NCBI GenBank assembly: GCA_949710005.1
Contig: OX453282.1
Location: 24,999,718 to 25,063,717, forward strand
Direction: 5' to 3'
DNA: 64,000 bases
Source: Ricordea florida
Lineage: Eukaryota > Cnidaria > Anthozoa > Corallimorpharia > Ricordeidae
Position 1 is the first letter of the stretch; every line of letters starts with the position of its first letter. The position numbers were made by a program, and so were the translations under genes. The notes under the pieces are model-generated. The model did no database searches, was not told the origin of the DNA, and worked only from the letters and a program-made list of their open reading frames with translations. Below are positions 45,001 to 54,000 of the stretch, piece by piece.

Positions 45001-48000
45001 TGGCCTCCCTCAGTCGTGTCCTCAGCCTCCACAAACAGAACAACAAGCCACCAACTGTAAATGTAAAACAGTGAACTGTGAGTGGGCTCTGTGGTCATCA
45101 TGGTCAACTTCATGTGGAGTGGGAACAAGAACAAGGAACATTGAAGGTTGGTTTTAAAATCTTGTTTTTCCGACCGTACAATCAATTTCATCAGCGAATT
45201 AAACCATGAAGCGTGATCACTGTCTACAAATCTACTGAACAGTACTGTACTGTGATACTGTTTGTTTTACTATACAGTGTGGTTCTATCTTTTTCATCTG
45301 TGGATCAAACCATGTAGTGTGACCATTCTTTGTAAAGCTACTGAACAGTACTGTACTGTGGTACTGTTTGTTTTACTATACAGTGTGGTTCTATCTTTTT
45401 CATCTGTGGATCAAACCATGCATTGTGACCATTCTTTGAAAAGCTACTGAACAGTACTGTACTGTGGTACTGTTTGTTTTACTATACAGTGTGGTTCTAT
45501 CTTTTTCATCTGTGGATCAAACCATGTAGTGTGACCATTCTTTGTAAAGCTACTGAACAGTACTGTACTGTGGTACTGTTTGTTTTACTATACAGTGTGG
45601 TTCTATCTTTTTCATCTGTGGATCAAACCATGCATTGTGACCATTCTTTGTAAAGCTACGGAACAGTACTGTACTGTGGTACTGTTTGTTTTACTATACA
45701 GTGTGGTTCTATCTTTTACATCTGTGGATCAAACCATGCAGTGTGACCATTCTTTGTAAAGCTACGGAACAGTACTGTACTGTGGTACTGTTTGTTTTAC
45801 TATACAGTGTGGTTTTAACTTTTTCATCTGTGAATCAAACCATGCAGTGTGACCATTCCTTGTAAAGCTACTGAACAGCACTGTACTGTGATACTGTTTG
45901 GCTTAGTATACAATGTGGTCCTAACTCTTTGATTTGTAGATCAAACCATACAATTTTTTATTATGACCCGTGCTTGTGTATTCCCGTCCTTCCTCTTATC
46001 AGAAACTGTTGTAGAAGTGTTCAAACCAGACTGCAGTGGTCTGCCCCAGTCATGTCCACAGCCCCCAGAATCCGAGGCACGTGAAGTGAAATGCACGTGT
46101 CCAACAGTGCAATGTAAGTTGAAGCAGTGGAGCACGTGGTCAGCTACTTGTGGATCGGCCAGCAGAACAAGAACCATTGACACAATTAAGGTAGAGTTCA
46201 GCCAGTAGCATGAGACAGACAATAAGACATCTTATTTTATGGTTGGTTCCACGAGCGGGCAGGATAAGGCAAATCCTGTGTTCTGATTGACTAAAATCCT
46301 TTATTTATCAAGTTTTTCCTGTCAATATGGCTGGGTATTTGCCTCATTTCTTTTTGCGTTTCGGTCAATAAAAGCGCAAAAAGGAGCTTGGCCAATATGC
46401 AACCATCTTGACTAAAGCAAGCTTTGTTGATAACACATATATATTGCCCTGTAAGATGAGGTCGAGATAAAGTTAAAGGTGTACAGCGATAGAGCAAGTA
46501 ATTCCATAAGCACTGATCTGGTTTGTCCTCGATACAAGGATTCATCGGTCCCTTTGATGCGCAATGATCCGTGTGATTTCGGATCACAAATCCAAATCCG
46601 CATCATACAAAAACACGCACCCTATTTATAGATACAATACGTGAATACAACCAAGCAGCAGATCACGCATGTAGAATTACACAATTGTTTATAATATTGC
46701 CTGAAAACAGAAGAAGTGAGATAGACAAGCAGTAAACTAAGTCGAGCAAGCTCGTTAAATATTGCACGAAATGTGCTGATCAATCCAGAGGTTTCCAGTA
46801 TTGCAGCATTAATTATGAATGAAAAGCTGGAAAATGTGTTCAAAAGCAAATGTATGGAATAGGAATATTACATGCATTGCATGCCTATGATATTTCACAC
46901 AATAGACAGCAATCTAAAAATTGCGCTTAAATGATTGTGCACAATCTTGTGCCATCGAACAGTATTCAAGATTGCATAAAGAATATTGCGATCTGATAAC
47001 TGCATTAAATATTCCATGAGATGAGTGTGGTACAAAGTGCTTGATATACCAAGGTTACTAGTGACTCTGAAGCTCCTTGCTCTAACAGCAAAGGAATTGC
47101 TACAAAGGTGAATGCACTTTTTTGTTTCACCAAGTTTTACGTTTTTGTTTGTGTATATTTTTGCAGACAGCAGTTGAACAGTTGAGCTGTGTAGAACTTC
47201 CCCAGTCGTAGTCTTCGTTTAGTCATGTAACCGTTTCCAAGAAAGCTGACTGTTTTCCTTTGTAAGGAGTAGTCTCCAAATGTGAGCTAACATTCATTTC
47301 TGTGTTGCAGACCACTGTTCAACAGTTGAGTTGTGATGGCCTCCCTCAGTCGTGTCCTCAGCCTCCACAAACAGAACAACAAACCACCCACTGTAAATGT
47401 AAAACAGTGAACTGTGAGTGGGCTCTGTGGTCATCATGGTCAACTTCGTGTGGAGTGGGAACAAGGACGAGGAAAATTGAAGGTGAAACAGAAAACCCTC
47501 CTTCTAACCGTACTTACTAGAAATGTGACTCCCGCAAAGGCTCGCGTAACGACATTTTCATTGCAATGTTAATGTTCATGGGAATCGCAAGAATTGTAAT
47601 TTCTTATAAAATCAGATTCATACTCGCACTTGATACTTGAAGCCACATTGAAAAAATAAATAAATAAATAAAAGAATGCTTAACTACCAGAGCGAATGGA
47701 ACATTCCTATTTTGGGGTTAATTTATCTTTTACCTCAGTATTCAAGTTTATTTAGTCAAGAATGAGACCTCATTTTGTGTTGTTTATTCATAAACCTTTA
47801 CTGCGTCCTCCTAGCTCTCTTAATATGTTTCTATTTCCACAGAGACCGAGGTAGAAGTCTTTAAACCAGACTGCAGTGGCCTACCACAGAAATGCACTGA
47901 ACCCCCAGACACAGAGGCACGTGATCTGAAATGTGATTGTCAAACAGTCAACTGTACATGCAATGAATGGGAGGCGTGGTCCGCCTCGTGTGGTGCGGCA

Positions 48001-51000
48001 ACCAGGAAACGAACCATCAAAACAGAGCAGGTGTGTGATGTAAAGACTCGTCAGTCAGTAAAGCTTTGATCTGGATATCTTTATTGTGACTAGTCGGTAA
48101 ATACTGAGGGCCGAACTGTGGAATATTGACCCGTAATAGCGACCTAGGGCCAAATTTAGAGGATATTACATGGCCACGTGCAGGAGATACCAAGTTTATT
48201 AACGAGTGGTTATTTATTTTGAAAACGTCCTAATTTTCTGTTTAGCATATAACATTTAGAGGTATACCCAGCGATAGAAAATAAAAAAGACAAGGCTTCC
48301 TACAAATAACGGTATCATTTTTTATCTACTCATGTCATATCAGTTTTATTGATATGCTATCACTCGGTATAACAATGATATTTATATGCTTAAGACTTAT
48401 CACTATCAATAACAGAGTGGCAGATGTAGATAAGACTCTCTGGTTCGACAATCTATCAACAGACCGATGACTCGAGTTTGTGTGATGCGGCGAGTTGTAA
48501 CCTCCGTCTCGTATCTTTGTGTACTTATGGTAGTCTCACAAGGTTGTAAACTAGGAAGTTTAAAATGAATAATGACCTGCATTGAGTGACCTCTGATTCA
48601 GTAAGTAAATAAACTAGTGTTGTTAAGGAACGGGTTGTTGTTCATCGTGGAAAATGTGATGATAATATAAATTGTTCATTTGTCACACGATGTGGTCACA
48701 ATACCGCGTTTTACTGATAAATAAATGACCCAGTTAGTTTGGTCAACATTAGTTGTTTCTGTTGACTTGGGGGATGTTTCCTTCTCGTGAAGGAGTTTTT
48801 CAAACTTTCGCTTCTGTCGCTCTTTTGTGTTCTCGAAGACTCGCTGGGTGTTGAGGCTGATCTTCTCTAGTAGATTCTTTGCATCTACTTCGGAGAGGGT
48901 AGATTTTATGTCCCTCTCCTTAGATTCGACTTCCCTCTTAGCATCTGCTTTGGCTCTCATCGTCAGACGTATTCGCTCTCTCAGAAATCGCATAGATGTT
49001 AGTTCGGCGGCTTTCCGAGCTCCTTTGGTGGGTACCGGAGGGCGAACTTGTAGATCTTTTGGTACAATGCGGTTCTTAACGAAGCGACAACACGTACACG
49101 TGTATTTTGCTCTCCGCTACTTTGTCGCCTAAATTGCTTTTTACTGTGTATTAACAACCTGTCTTCGATCCGGATTGTCTGACATATTCTCCTAGAGTTG
49201 CGGCAAGTTAGAATTTATCGATACTAAACCGACAGCACCGATCTTTACTGTATCTCGGTAACGTTGTGATCGATCACTCCGCCATCTTGGATTACAATGG
49301 TGAAACTTGCCAAGCGTGGAACTTGTTCAAAGTGCGGGAAAGGACCAAGGAAGCTTATAAATGGTCTCTGCCAACATGAATGCGTCAAAAAATCAAGTAC
49401 CAACGAAGGAAAACTCCCTAAAGGGAATGAACCGCCAAAAGAGTGTCATTCGTGTAAACAGCAGGAAGGAGCAGGACCTGCGCTCAACTGGATTTCTTGT
49501 TCAAATCCTACATGCAGAACTTGGTACCACTCAGTTTGTACTGACCTAGGAGAATCTACAAAGAAAGCACTGGCTGTTGTGTTTTGGCTGTGCCCTAATT
49601 GCGTGATTTCAGTAAAGCCTATTTGGGTAAACATCAATGCTGACCCTGAAGCATTAAATCGCAACGATAATTCCACCATACTGAGTCAACTCTCCGGTGT
49701 GATGGAAAAACTTGTGAAAGATGTTGTACCCAAGCTAGTGCAAGATGCTCTCGAAAAAAGTTCTGATGCTGTATCAGAAAGAAATCGCAATCTAGAATCG
49801 GAAATTATTGACACAGGATATCATAGGGTTCTGCAAGAGAGCAGCGAACGCCATAAAAGAAGATGTAACATAATCATCAAGGGTCTGCAAGAGTCTCCGT
49901 CAGAAGTAGGTGACGATCGTAAAGCGTTCGATGCATCCTTGTTTGAAAGTATATCTAATCTAGTGGGTCTCCAAGAGAAACCTGTCAAGATCATGCGTTT
50001 AGGTGCAACCAAGGAAAACCCCGAGGGCTCTATTTATTGCAGGCCAATGCGTGTTGTGTTTTGTCGAGAAGATCCTGTTATTGAGCTTCTTGCCAAGAGG
50101 AATGTGAAATTAGACGACAAAATGTACTGGTTTAGCAGAGATCTCACGCAAAATGAGAGGAAATTAGAATTTGAAGCAAGGAAGAAAAGGCGCGAGAGAC
50201 TAAACGCGTCTGCTGCAAATGTTATCAGGCCCGGCAATACTGGCAGCGCTTCAGCAACAAGCACTACTGTTCGCGAACCGGACATTCACAATATCATAGG
50301 CGATCCTGACAACAATGAATGATTTTGGCCGCATCGCAACTTGAAGATTTTTTATACTAATGCATGTTCACTGTTCAATAAGCTTGATGAAATCAGATGC
50401 ATCGCGGACTCCACTGACGTTGACGTTATTTGCATATCAGAAACTCACTTCTCAACAGAATATTTTGACGCTGAGCTTGAAATACCTAACTATAGAATTT
50501 TTAGGAATGATAGGAACTCAAACGGTGGCGGTTCATGTATTTACGTACACGTACGATATGACGCTCAGTTATTACTCAATTTCTCCCTGCGAGATTCGTT
50601 GGGTGTAAAAGTTCTTTTGAAAAGTGGCGATGTAAATATTGTTTGTTTATATCGGTCCCCATCATCTACAGATGAGCATGATTGGGTCGTAAGATCCGAG
50701 CTACATAAGCTTCCAGTCGTCGACACCGATCAAACAATCTTGGTGGGCGATTTTAATCTTCCGGATATTTGCTGGTCTAACGGAACGGTTCGTGGACCTA
50801 TTGATACGTTTGACAAGAAACTGCTTAACCAAAAGGAATTCATCGATTGTTTTATCACTTGTGGTCTTACATGGCATATTACTGACGAAATCACAAGAAG
50901 GCGTGTAGTCAATAACAAACTGCAGGAATCTACGCTGGACCAAATATTTACTTCCGATCCTGATGTTGTCAAGCAGATTACTTTAGGTCCTCCACTCCGT

Positions 51001-54000
51001 GGAAGTGATCACTTAACAGCAATGATAGAAGTGAAATTATACGACGATGTGGATTACTTGGCTTCAAAGAAATTTAATTGGACTAAGTGTGATGTCCCTA
51101 GACTAACTAGTATGGGTCAAAAAACAGACTGGACCTATTCTGGTGAGGCACTTCGCTGTGTTGACACTATGTGCAATGAACTGGAAAGTAAAATATTACA
51201 CTTAATTCAAAACTGCGTGCCAATTTTGGTGCAGAAGACTACAAAGGAAGGAATACCAATACGTAAAGTCCCGTGGGAAGGTTCGAAACTTCGTCGTGCA
51301 CGAAAGGAAAAGGACAATGCTTGGCGGATTTTTTACACTTCTCCTTCACACTTCAATCTTACTTCTGCTAGTGAAACCGAGGATAAATATAAACTTGTAG
51401 AACGAAAACTTAAAGAGGCTTACGAAAGAAAACTTGCTAAAGATGTGAAACAAAATTCAAGTAGATTCTTTGCGTATTTAAGAAACAAAAAGAAGTCAAA
51501 CAAAACGGTATCTTCCTTACAAAAAGCTAATGGTGAAACCACCATCGGTCCCAAGGAGACTGCTAATTTATTAGTGGAGTCGTTTGCTTCTGTTTTTACC
51601 AGAGACAGCTCTTAACAAAAATTGTGTCCTCGAAAATGTGGCAGAACAAATAAGTGAATTTACTGTTGAAAAGGAGGAGGTCTTAAAACAGCTGGATGCA
51701 CTGAACACCCACAAAGCAGCTGGTCCTGATGGTATACATCCTACGATCTTAAAAATTCTAGCTAAGAATAACAACTTTGTCAACGCTGTTACTTGTCTGT
51801 TTCAAGCAGTTGCAACTTCATGCTGCATTCCTAACTCATGGAAGCGTGCAACAGTCACTGCCTTGCATAAGAAAGGTCCAACCAACGACGCATGCAATTA
51901 TAGACCAATTTCTCTGACTTGTATCTTATGTAAGATATTTGAGAAACTACTTTATAATCATCTGTATGCCCATGTGTGTGACAATCTCAGCCCACACCAA
52001 CATGGCTTTGTCCATGGCAAGTCGTGTCTCTCTAACCTTCTGGAAACCGTACATGAGATCAACACAAGTTTAGAGAATGGAGATGTGGTGGAACTTGTAT
52101 ACCTGGATTTTCAGAAAGCCTTCGACAAAGTACCACATGAGAGACTTCTGTTGAAATTGAAAGCATATGGAATAACCGGCCAATGCAACAACATCATTAG
52201 GACCTTTATTACTGGTAAGACAATGGCCGTTCGAGTAGGTGATGAAATATCTTCGTGGGAACCTGTGTTATCTGGAGTTCCTCAAGGCTCAGTTTTGGGT
52301 CCCTTGCTGTTTCTCTTGTTCATTAACGATATGCCAGATATTACTATGAATACAACCACACTATTTGCTGACGACTCAAAACTAATAGGGAACGCAAGAT
52401 CACCAGATATCATTCAATCGGACTTAGACTGCTTATCCAGATGGGCCGACGTGTGGCAAATGAAGTTTAATGAATCAAAGTGTAGTGTCCTTCATGTTGG
52501 GAAAGACAACCCCAGGCGCAACTATACGATGGGCAATACACCCTTACAAGTGGTTGAAAAACAAAGAGATCTGGGAGTGGTTATTTCAGCTGGTGACAAC
52601 ATCTGCTGGGAAGAGCATATAAGGGGAATGATTGGAAAAGCAAAACAAATGACGTCATGGATCATTAGAAATGTAGTATCCAGGAAAGAAGAAGTTTTAA
52701 TACCACTTTACAAAGTCTTTGTTAGACCCCACTTGGAATATGCAGTGCAGGTGTGGGCCCCAACCGCAAGACATGGAAACTGGGGTGTTATAATGGACAT
52801 CGAGGACTGCCAAAGACAGTTCACCAGAATAATTGAAGGCATTGGCTTACTCCCTTATCGTCAAAGGTTACAACGTCTCAGACTAACAACTTTATTAGAA
52901 CGTAGAATGCGTGGTGACTTAATTGAAACTTTCAAAATTGTCAACGGCTACGTGAACTATGGTCACAATATGTTTATGACGGATGCAAGCTACCAAACTC
53001 GTAATCTTAAAGTTATTTCGCATCATCCTCTAAGATCAGCACATGACTTTTTTAACAACAGAGTTATCAAATACTGGAACCAGCTACCATTGAATGTACG
53101 ACATTCATCAAGTATTAACACCTTTAAGGCCGGTATTGAACATTTTAAGTTATTCAAACCTGACTCACCTAACGGCTTCTGGCAATTATCTGAGCATATC
53201 TTTAATCGAATTAGTGATAAAAGTGAACATGTAAAGTATTTATTAGCTAATCGCGGTGTTGCCTTGCGGCAAAATATTTTAATTTAAAGTAGTTGTAATC
53301 TTTTAGCTTATTGTATTCTCTTTTTATCTATATAATCGAATGTAAATAATTTTTGTAATATGTTTTTTATTGGAGATATCCTGAATGTGATATAATAAAG
53401 TTATAGTTATAGTTATAGTTAATACACCTGGTGAGAAAAGTAAGGTGGTTAGTATAACGTGCAAGCTTTTGCTGGCAACGCTCGTGTCGACGAATCAACC
53501 TTAGGGCTGGGTGCCCATATGTAAGGTCAATGTTAAGGAACGGGTTGTTGTTCATCGTGGAAAATGTGATGATAATATAAATTGTTCATTTGTCACACGA
53601 TGTAGTCACTGGATGTTGATCGTGACGTTTCGACTGCTTACTGCTAGTCTTCTTCAGGCGATGGGGTCGACTGATTCCGGCTCACCATTATGTAACTGCG
53701 TGGTCTTGTACTGAATGCCCAAATAACGAAATAAGGGACCGTTAATTTTTCACGAGGGAGGAGAGGCTGATTGGATTTGATAAGGGGGGGTTAAGCATGG
53801 GAAAAAACTGCTTTTGAGGGGGCCATCCAAAAAAAAATAGAGAAAAGGGTGATCACGTGAGATATTTTATGTCATAATGCTTTAATCCGAAATTGACTTC
53901 TGTTTCTTTTGATTTGTGCTCTCTGATAAACCGCTCTCTGTGGTATTAGGAATTGGGGGGTGGTCATCCGAAAAAATTACCGCTTCAAGGGGTAGTCATG

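Larger units (their letters stand above)
49080..53418 (+). mobile_element. CR1-like LINE, near full length
   Basis: 4.3-kb non-LTR retrotransposon with a PHD-finger ORF1, an APE-type endonuclease and a reverse transcriptase, ending in GTTATAGTTATAGTTATAGT repeats. TTAA stands at both junctions (49,076-49,079 and 53,419-53,422). It splits a Penelope-like element, whose unbroken order is seen in the copy near 57,150-57,640. One frameshift in ORF2 probably makes it inactive. Confidence 0.88.

Noticed and set aside
51584..51640. Programmed frameshift in the LINE ORF2
   Set aside because: No clear slippery heptamer or structure was seen; a simple mutation in a dead copy is more likely.
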